Part shown: in pieces, positions 36,222 to 45,112 of the stretch
Position numbering within the stretch: position 1 is the stretch's first letter
How the letters are laid out: every line of letters starts with the position of its first letter
DNA from: Verrucomicrobiota bacterium
Lineage (GTDB): Bacteria; Verrucomicrobiota; Verrucomicrobiia; Chthoniobacterales; SZAS-18
Reading direction: 5' to 3'
NCBI GenBank assembly: GCA_018240025.1
Contig: JAFEGM010000066.1
Location: forward strand, 1-64,000
Length of the DNA stretch: 64,000 bases
Position numbers and translations under genes: made by a program
The notes under the pieces: generated by a model
Told to the model about the DNA's origin: nothing
What the model saw: only the letters and a program-made list of their open reading frames with translations
Databases searched by the model: none

Positions 36222-36236
36222 GTTAACGTCGTTAAC
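36222..36236. promoter_or_regulatory. Palindromic operator candidate for the RND operon
   Basis: GTTAACGTCGTTAAC is a perfect inverted repeat apart from its central base, 11 bases upstream of the adaptor start codon. It lies in the 127-bp divergent region shared with the cytochrome gene. Its size and AT content in a GC-rich context suit a TetR-type repressor site. No regulator gene is adjacent. Confidence 0.55.
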
Positions 36237-36337
36237 AAATCCAGCCGGCCCGAATCGGCAAACGAAACCTGTGCACGTTTGAACTTTGCAACATCGGATG
36301 CGGTTGACGCGCCGGGCCCCTGCGCATCCTTGGTAGC

Positions 36338-38080
36338 GTGTCGTTCCTCCGCCTGCCCCTCGTGCTCGTCGCGCTCGTGCTGGCGGTCATCGCAGGGTCG
36401 GTTTGGGCGCTCCGGCCCGACTACGCCGGGGTTCGCGCGGGACGCGAGGACGCCGGCTACCTGCCTTCGGGCGACTGCCGCAAGTGCCACGAGCCGGCCT
36501 ACGCCAGCTGGCGGGCGACGTTCCATCGCAGCATGACCCGCGAGGCGACGCCGGAGGACGTGAAGGGCGACTTCGAGCGGGAAAACGTGCTCGAACACCA
36601 GGGCGTGACGGCCCGCATGACCCGCGAGTCGGGCCGCTATTGGATGCACCTGCGCGACCGCCAGGGCCGCGAGCAGTCGCTGGAGATCGTGCGCACGGTC
36701 GGCTCGCGGCGCATTCAGCAATACCTGACCAAGCAGGAAGATCGCTGGATGCGCCTGCCCATCGCCTACGACCTCGTGCAGGGGCGCTGGATGCACCTGA
36801 ATGGCTCGTTCTTCCACGCCGATGGCGCCGGCTTCACGCACCATGTGGCCGAGTGGAATTCGAACTGCGTGTTCTGCCACAACGTGAAGGCGCAGCCCGG
36901 GCTGAATTGGGAGAAAAAGTCGTGGAACACCGAGGTGGCCGAACTCGGCATTGCCTGCGGTTCCTGCCACGGACCGGCCGGGCCGCACGCACAGAAGGCG
37001 CTCGATCCGCTCACGCGCTATCGCTGGCACCTCGGGAAGCCCGACGCCGCGGACATCGCCGTCGTGCATCCTGGCAAGCTCGACAGCGATCGCTCGATGC
37101 AGATCTGCGCACATTGCCACGGCCAGCGCATTCCGGAGCCGCAGGAGCGGATCCGCGACATCATGAGCAAGGGCGATCCGTACGACGCGGGCGAAAATCT
37201 GCGCGACTTCTACAAACCGGTGCAGGCCGGTCTGAAAATCGGCCCGGTCGATTTCTCCTCCCGTTTTTGGGGCGACGGCTCGCCGCGGCTGACCGCCTAC
37301 GAATACCAGGCTCTGGTGCGCTCGAAGTGCTTCACGGCCGGACCGCCGGGAAATCGGATCACCTGCACTTCCTGCCACTCCATGCACGGGGGCGACCCGC
37401 GCGGCCAGCTGACTGAGGCGATGAAGACCAACGCCGCCTGCACCCAGTGCCACACCACGCTCATCGCCCCCGCCAAGCTGGCCGAGCACACCCGGCACAG
37501 CGCCGGCTCGGCCGGCAGCCAGTGCGTCGAATGCCACATGCCGAAGATCGTGTACGGCGTGATGGCAGCGCATCGGACGCACGACATCTCCAATCCGCAG
37601 CCCGCTGAAACGGTGCAGTTCGGCAAGCCCAACGCGTGCAATCAATGCCACACGGACTGGTCCGTGAACCGCGCCATCGCCGAGACCAGGCGGCTGTGGC
37701 CCGAGAAGTATGCCACCACGCGGCCGGGTGGCCCGGCCTTCGACGAACCCGAGGGTGCCCGCGCGCTTTTCGCCGGCGATGCCGTGCTGCGGGCGCTGAC
37801 CGCCTCCGCCCTGGCGCCGCAGGCGCGCGTCCAGGGGCCGCTATTGCTCGAGGCGCTGGAGGACAAGTACCCGATCGTCCGTTACTTCGCCGCCAACGCG
37901 CTGGCCGCGGCCGAACCGACGCTGCCCAAGCCCGACTATCTGGCCACGGCCACGGCGCGGGCCGCCACCCTCAAACAGTGGCTGGGCAAATTCGACGCCG
38001 CAGCCTTGCAAGCTGCGCGGGAGAACCGGCAGCGTCTGGAAAAGCAGCGCAGCGAAGTCGACGTGGAAGTCGGCGAATAG
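36338..38080 (+). CDS. Octahaem c-type cytochrome with C-terminal HEAT-like tail
   Basis: The 580-residue exported protein has an N-terminal membrane anchor or signal (MSFLRLPLVLVALVLAVIAG). It has eight CxxCH haem sites in order: CRKCH, CVFCH, CGSCH, CAHCH, CTSCH, CTQCH, CVECH, CNQCH. The last 110 residues ('LFAGDAVLRALTASALAP', 'VRYFAANALAAAEP') look like HEAT repeats. It should carry electrons in the periplasm. The eight haems recall multihaem families such as octahaem nitrite or tetrathionate reductases, but I see no CxxCK active-site haem, so an enzymatic role is not supported. The start is a GTG at 36338. Confidence 0.85.
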   Translation: MSFLRLPLVLVALVLAVIAGSVWALRPDYAGVRAGREDAGYLPSGDCRKCHEPAYASWRATFHRSMTREATPEDVKGDFERENVLEHQGVTARMTRESGRYWMHLRDRQGREQSLEIVRTVGSRRIQQYLTKQEDRWMRLPIAYDLVQGRWMHLNGSFFHADGAGFTHHVAEWNSNCVFCHNVKAQPGLNWEKKSWNTEVAELGIACGSCHGPAGPHAQKALDPLTRYRWHLGKPDAADIAVVHPGKLDSDRSMQICAHCHGQRIPEPQERIRDIMSKGDPYDAGENLRDFYKPVQAGLKIGPVDFSSRFWGDGSPRLTAYEYQALVRSKCFTAGPPGNRITCTSCHSMHGGDPRGQLTEAMKTNAACTQCHTTLIAPAKLAEHTRHSAGSAGSQCVECHMPKIVYGVMAAHRTHDISNPQPAETVQFGKPNACNQCHTDWSVNRAIAETRRLWPEKYATTRPGGPAFDEPEGARALFAGDAVLRALTASALAPQARVQGPLLLEALEDKYPIVRYFAANALAAAEPTLPKPDYLATATARAATLKQWLGKFDAAALQAARENRQRLEKQRSEVDVEVGE

Positions 38081-38136
38081 TTGACGAGCGGTGCTCGATG
38101 CTTGCCTCGCGCCGCCGCCTCGGATAGCTCGGAGCG

Positions 38137-38907
38137 ATGCGCCGCATCCTGTTCTCGCTCGCCTGCCTGACGCTGACCGCGCCCCTGCTCCACGGGCAGT
38201 CGGTGGTCTTTAATCTGGTGCCGAGTTCGAGCGTGCTGATCGGCTCCGGTTCCTTCAATTCGATCGCCTTCACCCCGCAGGGCGCGGGCTCCGATCGGAC
38301 GCAGTGGATGGGCCAGGTTACGGTGCTGTTCGACAATCTGTCGAACCCCACCTCGCTACAGATCACCACGGGCACGTTCTCCGCGCTCAACTCCGGTACC
38401 TGGCAGCCGGCGGTCGGCGGCGGAGCCGGTTCGGCGCTGGCCAACTACGGCTTCAACGTCAATCTCGGTTTGGCCACCGGCCGCATCGCTCTCCGCGACC
38501 TCGTCACCGTCGCGTCGATGGCTTCCGCCACGTCGGTCAGCAATGGTGGAGGCGGCACCTACTTCTTCGGCGTCTCGGGCATCACGACGCTGCAGGCCAC
38601 TGCCACCGGCGGCTCGGTCGACTATAACGCCGGCCTGCTCGGCAGCGGCACCACCCCATCCACCGGCGGCGGCGACAACATGACGCTCGGGGCCGGTCAG
38701 TTGACCATCTCCGGGTCGAACCTGGGCCTCAACATCCCGGTCGACTTCACCTTCAGCGGGACCGCGGGCGGTTTCCCCACCACCTTCCGGATCGTCGGCA
38801 ATCTCGTCGGTACGGCCACGATTCCGGAGCCCTCGACCTACGCCCTCCTCGGCCTCGGAGTGCTGGCCTTGGCCGCGGCGCGTCGGCGGCGAGTTCGGGG
38901 CGCCTGA
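38137..38907 (+). CDS. PEP-CTERM sorting-domain exported protein
   Basis: The 256-residue protein has a signal peptide (MRRILFSLACLTLTAPLLHGQ), a Gly/Ser/Thr-rich beta-type body, and the canonical C-terminal signal 'IPEPSTYALLGLGVLALAAAR' type: PEP motif, hydrophobic helix, then a run of arginines. PEP-CTERM proteins are cleaved and exported to the surface or matrix by exosortase. The last 67 bases of the gene form the first copy of a 150-bp tandem triplication (38841-39290). Loss of the stop codon occurs only in copy 3, which is outside this gene. Confidence 0.9.
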   Translation: MRRILFSLACLTLTAPLLHGQSVVFNLVPSSSVLIGSGSFNSIAFTPQGAGSDRTQWMGQVTVLFDNLSNPTSLQITTGTFSALNSGTWQPAVGGGAGSALANYGFNVNLGLATGRIALRDLVTVASMASATSVSNGGGGTYFFGVSGITTLQATATGGSVDYNAGLLGSGTTPSTGGGDNMTLGAGQLTISGSNLGLNIPVDFTFSGTAGGFPTTFRIVGNLVGTATIPEPSTYALLGLGVLALAAARRRRVRGA

Positions 38908-39290
38908 CCGCCGAGTGGCTGCCCTTGTCCGCAAGGGCTGAGCTCCCAGCAACCAGCCGCTGCGGACAGCGGCTGCCACTGACAAGCTTCCGCCCTGCTC
39001 GGCCTCGGAGTGCTGGGCTTGGCCGCGGCGCGTCGGCGGCGAGTTCAGGGCGCCTGACCGCCGAGTGGCTGCCCTTGTCCGCAAGGGCTGAGCTCCCAGC
39101 CGCCAGCCGCTGCGGACAGCGGCTGCCACTGACAAGCTTACGGCCTCCTCGGCCCCGGAGTGCTGGCCTTGGCCGCGGCGCGTCGGCGGCGAGTTCGGGG
39201 CGCCCGACCGCCGAGTGGCTGCCCTTGTCCGCAAGGGCTGAGCTCCCAGCAACCAGCCGCTGAAGACAGCGGCTGCCACTGACAAGCTTG
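38841..39290. repeat. Three tandem 150-bp repeats covering the PEP-CTERM gene 3' end
   Basis: Copies at 38841-38990, 38991-39140 and 39141-39290 differ at a few bases. Each contains the code for LLGLGVLALAAARRRR (copies 2 and 3 with single changes), a tail, and a perfect hairpin CAGCCGCTG/CAGCGGCTG. The first hairpin is at 38954-38975, repeated at +150 and +300. The hairpin loop is CGGA in copies 1-2 and AAGA in copy 3. The array fills the 389-bp gap between this gene and convergent secDF, and may act as a bidirectional terminator. Confidence 0.9.
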
Positions 39291-39296
39291 CCCCGC

Positions 39297-41696
39297 TCAG
39301 CTGACCGGCACGCTCTCGGCCTTGGTGCGACGCGCCTCGGCCTGGATCGCTTCGGCCGAGCCGCCGCTGAACCAGTAGGCGATGGGCGACGCCACGAAGA
39401 TCGACGAGTAGGTGCCGACGATGACGCCGACCAGAAAGGTGAAGGCGAAGTCGTTCAGCACCGGGCCGCCGAAGAAGTAGAGCGCCAGCACGGTCAGGAG
39501 CACGGTACCGCCGGTCAGCAACGTGCGCGAGAGCGTCTCGTTGATGGCCAGATTCATCATGCCCGAGAGCGAGCCCTTGTTCTCCAGCAGCTGTCCACGA
39601 ATGCGGTCGAAGACGACGATCTTGTCGTTGATCGAGTAGCCCGCGATGGTCAGGAACGCGCCCACGATGATGAGCGAGAACTCGCGGCCGCTGAGGGCGA
39701 AGACACCGGCGGTGACGATGAGATCGTGCACCAGCGCCACGATCGAGCCGACGGCGAAGGCGTTCTCGAAGCGGGCCGCGACGTAGATGTAAATGCCGAG
39801 CACGCCGAGGGCGAGCGAGATGAGCGAACGCAGGGCGAGTTCCTTGCCGACGAGCGCGCCGACGCGATCGAGCTGCTCGAACTTCAGGCCGGCGTCCGGG
39901 AAGGACTTCTGCACCTGCTCACGGATCTTCTCGCCCGAGCCGAACTCGCTGCGGACGGTCATGACCTCTTTGTTGAGCGTCTTTTCCGACTGGATGGTGG
40001 CGTCACGCAGCCCGAGCGGCGCGAGCGCATTGCGCACCTGCTCGGTGGTGAGCGGCTTCTCGTAGCTGAAGGAGAGCAGGTCGCCGCCGCGGAAGTCGGT
40101 GCCGAGGTTGTTCTGCCCGCGGATGCCGATGATGGCCACGCTGATGAGCACGAGCGCCACCGACATGCGGATCAGCAGGCGCGAACGTCCGATGAAGTCG
40201 AAGTTCTGCGGCGGGATCAGGTTCAGCATGCTGACCTTCTTCAGCCAGCCCGACTCCAGCACCCAGGCGAAGATGTTGCGGGTGACGAGCAGCGAGGAGA
40301 AGAGCGAGGCGATGATGCCGATGGCCAGCGCGACCGCGAAGCCGCGGACCGGACCGGTGGCGAGCACGAAGAGGATGACCGACGTGAGCAGCGAGGTCAC
40401 GTGGGCGTCGAAGATGGCGCTGAAGGCCTTCGAATAGGAGCCCTGCACCGCGGCCTTAAGCGACTTGCCGGCCGCGAGTTCTTCTCGCAGTCGCTCGTTG
40501 ATCAGCACGTTGGCGTCGATGGCCATGCCCAAGCTCAGGATGACGCCCGCGATGCCCGGCAGCGTCAGCACCGAATGCATGACCGCCATGGCGGCGAAGA
40601 GCATGAGCGTATTGATGAGCAGGGCGAAGAACGCGATCAGGCCGACGAGGCGGTAGTAGAGCGCCATGAAGAGCACCACGAGCACGAGGCCCGCGATGCC
40701 GGCGTAGATGCCCGAGCGGATCGACTCGATGCCGAGACTGGCGGACACATTCCGCTGCTCCTCGATCTTGACCGGCGTCTGCAGTGGATTCTCCAGTACG
40801 CTGGCGAGATCGCGCGCTTCCTTCTCGGTGAAGCGGCCGGTGATCTGTGCGCTGCCGCCGTAGATGGCGTCGCGCAGCACGGGCGCCGAGGTGACCTCGC
40901 GGTCGAGCACGATGGCCAGACGCTGGCCGACATTGGCCGCCGTCAGGTCGCCGAACTGCTTGCTGCCGGCGCTGTCGAACTTGAGCGTCACGCCCCAGCC
41001 CTGCACGTCGAAGAACGGAAACGCCTGGCTCACGCGGTCACCCGTCATGTCGGGCCGCTTCTTGACGATGATCTTCGGCTTGGGCTTGTCCTGCTTTTCC
41101 TTCTTGGCCGGGTCCGCCTTCACCTCGGGGCCTTCGTCGCGCTCCTTGCTGTTGAGCACTTCGTAGCCGGGCGGGACGATGCCTTGCCCGCTCTCGATCT
41201 GGGCCAGCATCATCTCGTTCTGCGGATGCACCAAGCGGAACTCCAGCTTGGCCACACGCTGCAGATTCTCGCGGGCGGCATCGAGGTCCTTCGCCTCCAG
41301 GCCCGGGATCTGGACCAGGATCTGGTCCGCGCCGACCGGGCTGATGACCGGCTCGCCCACGCCGAACTTGTCCACGCGGCCGCGGATGACCTCGACCGCC
41401 TGCTGCTGCATGTCCGGGGTGACCGGGGCTTCCTTGTTGTCGCGAACGAGGCGAACCTGGAACGAGGTGCCGCCCTTGAGATCGAGGCCGAGCTTGATCT
41501 TGCCCGCCTCGATCAGCTTGCCGTCCTTGTCCCGCACATCGAAAGGCGGCGTGGTGGCGAAGAAGCAGAGCGCCGTGACGATGACGGTCAGGAACGAGCC
41601 GAGAATGCGCTTCCGGTGCTCGTTCTCAGCAGCGAAGTACCAAATGAAGAGGCCCAGCAGGGAGAGACCGACCAGAAACGTGGCAGCGGGAGACAT
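39297..41696 (-). CDS. secDF: Protein translocase SecDF fusion
   Basis: The 799-residue fusion has SecD (residues 1 to about 490) and SecF (about 500-799), each with six transmembrane segments. They use the proton gradient to help pull preproteins out of SecYEG. SecD features are 'KLGLDLKGGTSFQVRLV', 'IRGRVDKFGVGEP', 'RFTEKEARDLASVLE' and 'GMAIDANVLINERLREEL'. SecF features are 'GTDFRGGDLLSF', 'GVFALSGREFSLIIVGAFL' and 'NDKIVVFDRIRGQL'. It lies 57 bp downstream of yajC, matching the usual yajC-secD-secF order. The first domain is near the short end for SecD. Confidence 0.96.
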   Translation of the reverse strand: MSPAATFLVGLSLLGLFIWYFAAENEHRKRILGSFLTVIVTALCFFATTPPFDVRDKDGKLIEAGKIKLGLDLKGGTSFQVRLVRDNKEAPVTPDMQQQAVEVIRGRVDKFGVGEPVISPVGADQILVQIPGLEAKDLDAARENLQRVAKLEFRLVHPQNEMMLAQIESGQGIVPPGYEVLNSKERDEGPEVKADPAKKEKQDKPKPKIIVKKRPDMTGDRVSQAFPFFDVQGWGVTLKFDSAGSKQFGDLTAANVGQRLAIVLDREVTSAPVLRDAIYGGSAQITGRFTEKEARDLASVLENPLQTPVKIEEQRNVSASLGIESIRSGIYAGIAGLVLVVLFMALYYRLVGLIAFFALLINTLMLFAAMAVMHSVLTLPGIAGVILSLGMAIDANVLINERLREELAAGKSLKAAVQGSYSKAFSAIFDAHVTSLLTSVILFVLATGPVRGFAVALAIGIIASLFSSLLVTRNIFAWVLESGWLKKVSMLNLIPPQNFDFIGRSRLLIRMSVALVLISVAIIGIRGQNNLGTDFRGGDLLSFSYEKPLTTEQVRNALAPLGLRDATIQSEKTLNKEVMTVRSEFGSGEKIREQVQKSFPDAGLKFEQLDRVGALVGKELALRSLISLALGVLGIYIYVAARFENAFAVGSIVALVHDLIVTAGVFALSGREFSLIIVGAFLTIAGYSINDKIVVFDRIRGQLLENKGSLSGMMNLAINETLSRTLLTGGTVLLTVLALYFFGGPVLNDFAFTFLVGVIVGTYSSIFVASPIAYWFSGGSAEAIQAEARRTKAESVPVS

Positions 41697-41753
41697 GACA
41701 GCGGAGGGGAATCAGGCAGACAGACGGACAATTCTAGAGGAGCGCGAAGAAAC

Positions 41754-42149
41754 TCAGGCTTTGGCGGCCGGCTCGGCGGGGGCGTCCGCCTTCTTGACCA
41801 CAGAGGCGATGGCGCTCTTTTCAAATTCGATCTTCACCCCTTCGTCGACCCGCAGGATCACCGTCCGCTCCTTCACCTGGGTGACGACGCCGTGGATGCC
41901 CGCGTTGGTCACGACCTTGTCGTTGTTCTTGATCGCGGCCAGCAGCGCCTGCATTTCGCGCTGCCGCTTCTGCTGGGGGCGGACCAGCACGAAGTAGAAG
42001 ATGACCGCCATGAAGACGAACGGCACCAGCGTGCCGACCAGGCTCTGCTGCGGCGCTCCGGGTGCACCAGGAGCGGCCGGCGAGGCGGCGGGAGCGGCGG
42101 CGCCGGCCTGGGCGAGGAGAAAGACGGTGGCGAGGAAGCTGAAGCTCAT
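41754..42149 (-). CDS. yajC: Preprotein translocase subunit YajC
   Basis: The 131-residue membrane protein has a signal-like N-terminus and an Ala/Pro-rich linker. A single transmembrane helix 'FVFMAVIFYFVLVRPQQKRQREMQALLAA' type segment shows the YajC hallmark RPQQKR. The cytoplasmic domain has 'VVTNAGIHGVVTQVKERTVILRV'. YajC associates with SecDF. It is upstream of secDF and downstream of the DUF1844 gene, all minus strand. Confidence 0.94.
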   Translation of the reverse strand: MSFSFLATVFLLAQAGAAAPAASPAAPGAPGAPQQSLVGTLVPFVFMAVIFYFVLVRPQQKRQREMQALLAAIKNNDKVVTNAGIHGVVTQVKERTVILRVDEGVKIEFEKSAIASVVKKADAPAEPAAKA

Positions 42150-42270
42150 GGCGAAAAGAGCGCGGAATATCGGTGGGTACCTGCGAAATGCAAAAGAGAA
42201 CGCGCGGCGGCGAAAGAAGGGGCCGCGCGGAGCGAGTCAGGAGACCGCCGATCCGGGAGGCGCGCCCGCT

Positions 42271-42747
42271 TCAGCCGTAGCTCTTGGTGAAGCGCACCTT
42301 CCGCTCCGTCGCCGCCTCGGAGGCTGGCGCGCTGGGGGCGGGAGCGGGTTTGGCCGCCGGGGCCGGCGGGGCCGCCGCGCGCGTTGGGGCGGGCTCCGGG
42401 GCAGGCTCGACTTCCGTCTCGGGTTCGGCCTCCTCGCGGCTGGCCGACGTGTCGTAGGCGGTCAGGTCGCCGCTGATCCGCACGTACTCGTATTGGAGAT
42501 CGCCCAGCATCTTCGAAAGGATGCGTGACTCCTCGGGCACCAGATTGCCCCGGGTCTTCTCGCGCAGCATTTCCAGCTGATCGATGTAGAAGCGCGCCGC
42601 TTTGAGATTGCGCATCGTCTGCCCCGTGGCGGGATGCGGCTGCAGGCCCAGGAGCATCACGACCTGCTCGGCCTGCATCATGATCATCTCGACGAACCGC
42701 TGGGACATTTCCGACGCTTTCGAACTGGGGCGGGGCGCTTCAGACAT
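42271..42747 (-). CDS. DUF1844 domain protein
   Basis: The 158-residue protein has the compact DUF1844 core ('MSQRFVEMIMMQAEQVVMLLGLQP', 'NLKAARFYIDQLEMLREKTRGNL', 'SRILSKMLGDLQYEYVRI'), with the long segments here divided at natural breaks. A low-complexity Pro/Ala/Glu tail follows. The role is unknown. It precedes yajC by 121 bp. The ATG at 42747 fits the family start. Another ATG at 42762 would add five residues. Confidence 0.85.
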   Translation of the reverse strand: MSEAPRPSSKASEMSQRFVEMIMMQAEQVVMLLGLQPHPATGQTMRNLKAARFYIDQLEMLREKTRGNLVPEESRILSKMLGDLQYEYVRISGDLTAYDTSASREEAEPETEVEPAPEPAPTRAAAPPAPAAKPAPAPSAPASEAATERKVRFTKSYG

Positions 42748-42876
42748 GCATCCCGATGCCATGCGACCGCCCGGCCCGCAAGGGAGAGCGGCCGCCGCGC
42801 GTGGCACCGTGCCTCCGCGACGCGGACGAAGTGCGAAAGCGCTGCAAGCCGGCGGCTTCGCGCTATGCTTTCCACG

Positions 42877-43296
42877 ATGAACGGTGATCGGATCACAGTC
42901 TTTTTCGACGGCGTCTGCGGCTTCTGCAATCGGTCGGTCAATCTGCTCATGAAGCTCGACCGGCGCGGCCAATTCCGCTTTGCGCCCCTGCAGGGCGAGA
43001 CGTACCGGAAGGTCACGGCCGCCCGGCCCGAACTGGCCCAAGAAGACTCCGTCGTCGTCCTGCATCAGCCCGCCAGCGGGCCCGCCGAGATCTACACCCG
43101 CTCGTCGGCCACGGCTTTCGCCCTGCGCCGCGTGGGCGGATTCTTCAGCCTGCTCGGGCTGCTCCTCTGGCTGATCCCGCGCCCGCTCCGCGATCTCGGC
43201 TATCGCTTCATCGCCAGCATCCGCTACCGCCTCTTCGGCAAGCTCGACGCCTGCCGCCTCCCTTCGCCCGAGGAGCGGGAGCGGTTTTTACCGTGA
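42877..43296 (+). CDS. DCC family thiol-disulfide oxidoreductase-like protein
   Basis: The 139-residue protein begins 'MNGDRITVFFDGVCGFCNRS', containing the DxxCGxC motif (DGVCGFC) of the DCC family (DUF393). 'FAPLQGETY' and the C-terminal 'RDLGYRFIASIRYRLFG' follow. The family has a thioredoxin-like fold and two motif cysteines but no firmly assigned substrate. An alternative ATG lies at 42865. It is convergent with mgtC, 19 bp away. Confidence 0.88.
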   Translation: MNGDRITVFFDGVCGFCNRSVNLLMKLDRRGQFRFAPLQGETYRKVTAARPELAQEDSVVVLHQPASGPAEIYTRSSATAFALRRVGGFFSLLGLLLWLIPRPLRDLGYRFIASIRYRLFGKLDACRLPSPEERERFLP

Positions 43297-43315
43297 CCGG
43301 TTGCGAAGGCGTTCG

Positions 43316-44029
43316 CTACCCCAGCCGCTCCAGCAGCTTGGCATCGTCGCGCTCGATCGCGATGACCTCGTCCATGTCGGCCAGCCGGGCCAGACACTCG
43401 CGATGATGCCGGTGCAGGTGGTGGTATTTGAAACTCACTTCCGAGATCAGCGGATCCAGCGTGCAGGCCCAGACCTGGTCCTGCGGGGGAATGTGGAAAT
43501 CGTCGAACATCTCCTCCAGCCGCAGCGCGGTCTTGCCGCCGCGCGACTCGAATCGCACCAACGCTTGCGCCACCGCCCGCGTCCGCAGCAGACTGCCTTC
43601 CATCCTTGAGGCCACGGTCAGGAGCACCCACATCAGGCCCGAGGCCGCGAGACCGCCGCCGCCGTAGCCCGCGCCGATGGCCGAGCCCACCGCGGCCATG
43701 GCCCAGATCGTGGCCGCGCTAGTCAGGCCGGTGACGCCGTATTTGCCGCGCAGGATGACGCCCGCGCCCAGGAAGCCGATGCCGGAGATGATCTGCGCAA
43801 TCACGCGACCGGCCTCGCTGCTGCCGTAGGGACTGACCGCGATGCCGGCCATCACGAAGATGCAGGAGCCGACGCTGACCAACCCGAGCGTGCGGAAGCC
43901 CACCGGCTTCTCCTTCCGGAAGCGCTCGTAGCCGATGATGAAGCTGGCCACGATGGCCGCGATGGCCAGCGCCACGTGCGCCGGCACAGGGCCGAGCAGC
44001 ACGTACCAATTGCCGGTGAGCCAGTCCAT
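43316..44029 (-). CDS. MgtC/SapB family membrane protein
   Basis: The 237-residue protein has an N-terminal four- to five-helix MgtC domain: 'ASFIIGYERFRKEKPVGFRTLGLVSVGSC' in pieces, 'AQIISGIGFLGAGVILR' and 'VTGLTSAATIWAMAAVG'. A soluble C-terminal ACT-like domain ending 'RDDAKLLERLG' follows. MgtC proteins help growth at low Mg2+ and modulate ATP synthase or transporters. The ATG at 44029 (MDWLTGNW) is chosen. An ATG at 44059 would add ten residues without a better ribosome site. Confidence 0.9.
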   Translation of the reverse strand: MDWLTGNWYVLLGPVPAHVALAIAAIVASFIIGYERFRKEKPVGFRTLGLVSVGSCIFVMAGIAVSPYGSSEAGRVIAQIISGIGFLGAGVILRGKYGVTGLTSAATIWAMAAVGSAIGAGYGGGGLAASGLMWVLLTVASRMEGSLLRTRAVAQALVRFESRGGKTALRLEEMFDDFHIPPQDQVWACTLDPLISEVSFKYHHLHRHHRECLARLADMDEVIAIERDDAKLLERLG

Positions 44030-44109
44030 GGCGGGAGGATTGCAGACAGGAGACTCCATGCCAGTTGGGAGCCGCGGGGGCGAGCCTCATTCCCGACCCG
44101 GGCGCGGCT

Positions 44110-44156
44110 TGAGACGGGAGACGGGAGACGGGAGACGGGACTGGAGACCGGAGACG
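44110..44156. repeat. 7-bp tandem repeat, GAGACGG type
   Basis: Four perfect GAGACGG units run from 44110 to 44137, followed by two degenerate units to 44156. The array lies in the divergent region between mgtC and the dehydrogenase gene. Confidence 0.85.
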
Positions 44157-44229
44157 GAGGAAAGGAGTGCGGACAGGACCGGCGAATTCACCCTTTCCTC
44201 GGGTCGCATCCACGCGGATGAGGTGGGCC

Positions 44230-45105
44230 ATGAAGAACGTCTCCATCGTCGGTGTCGGCCGCATGGGCGCAAACATGGCGCGCCGGTTGCGGGATCAGGG
44301 TTTCCACGTCTGTGCCGTCTTCGACGCGCATCGTGCCGCGGCCGAAGCGCTGGCCGCCGAGCTCGCCTGCGCCGCGCCCGCCACGCTGGCGGAGACAGCC
44401 GCGCCAGCGGAGGCGATCGTCACGGTGGTGACCGACGACGCGGCCCAGCGTGCGGTCTTTTTCGGCGCGGACAACCTGCTCGCCGCGGGCCCGGGCAAGC
44501 TTTTTCTCAATTGCGCCACGATCAGTCCGGCGGTGCATGTCGAGATCGAGGCGGCCGCGCGCAACGCTGGCTGCGCCTCGCTCGAAGCCTGCATGGCCTC
44601 GAGCATTCCGCAGGCCCGCGACGGCACGCTCTACCTCATGTGCGGCGGCGAGCCGGAGGTCTTCGAACGCGCCCGGCCGCTGCTCGCCGCGCTCGGTTCG
44701 ACGGTGCGCTTCGTCGGCGCAGCCGGCCGCGCGGCGCAGGTCAAGGCGCTGGTGAACATGGTCATGAACATCAACACCGCCGCGCTGGCCGAGGGCCTCG
44801 GACTGGCCGATGCGCTCGGGCTCGACCTCACCATGGTGCGCGAGATCTTCGGCGGCACGGGGGCGAATTCACGCGTGCTCGCGACCGACGGCGAGGACAT
44901 GCAGAATCGCGAGCACAGCTGTTATTTCAGTGCGGCCCACGCGGCCAAGGACAGCGGCATCGCGCTGGAACTGGCGCGGGAAGCGGGCTTGAACCTGCCG
45001 CTCGCTGCGGCCACCAAGGCGCAGTTCGATCGACTGGTGGCGGCAGGGCATGGCGGCCTCGACAAATCGGGCGTGGCCGAGCTGACCTTCAAGGGCCGCG
45101 GCTGA
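44230..45105 (+). CDS. NAD(P)-dependent beta-hydroxyacid dehydrogenase (3-HIBADH-like)
   Basis: The 291-residue protein begins 'MKNVSIVGVGRMGANMARRL', the GxGxMGxxMA nucleotide-binding motif of the family. The substrate-loop variant is 'EACMASSIPQARDGTLYLMCGG'. The family helix carries the catalytic Lys in 'QVKALVNMVMNINTAALAEG'. The C-terminal 'CYFSAAHAAKDSGIALELA' follows. Relatives oxidise 3-hydroxyisobutyrate, tartronate semialdehyde or gamma-hydroxybutyrate. The substrate is not deducible. AGGTGG lies just before the chosen ATG. The frame is open upstream to 44167, which is repeat-flanking DNA. Confidence 0.92.
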   Translation: MKNVSIVGVGRMGANMARRLRDQGFHVCAVFDAHRAAAEALAAELACAAPATLAETAAPAEAIVTVVTDDAAQRAVFFGADNLLAAGPGKLFLNCATISPAVHVEIEAAARNAGCASLEACMASSIPQARDGTLYLMCGGEPEVFERARPLLAALGSTVRFVGAAGRAAQVKALVNMVMNINTAALAEGLGLADALGLDLTMVREIFGGTGANSRVLATDGEDMQNREHSCYFSAAHAAKDSGIALELAREAGLNLPLAAATKAQFDRLVAAGHGGLDKSGVAELTFKGRG

Positions 45106-45112
45106 GGCGCGT

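Noticed and set aside
38841-39290. CRISPR or insertion sequence in the 150-bp repeats
   Set aside because: Copies are directly adjacent without spacers and encode no transposase. They derive from the end of the PEP-CTERM gene.
39288-42290. Long plus-strand open frame (about 1000 codons) opposite secDF and yajC
   Set aside because: It is the antisense shadow of well-recognised secDF/yajC codons. The predicted product is Asp/Glu/Arg/His-rich low complexity with no domain.
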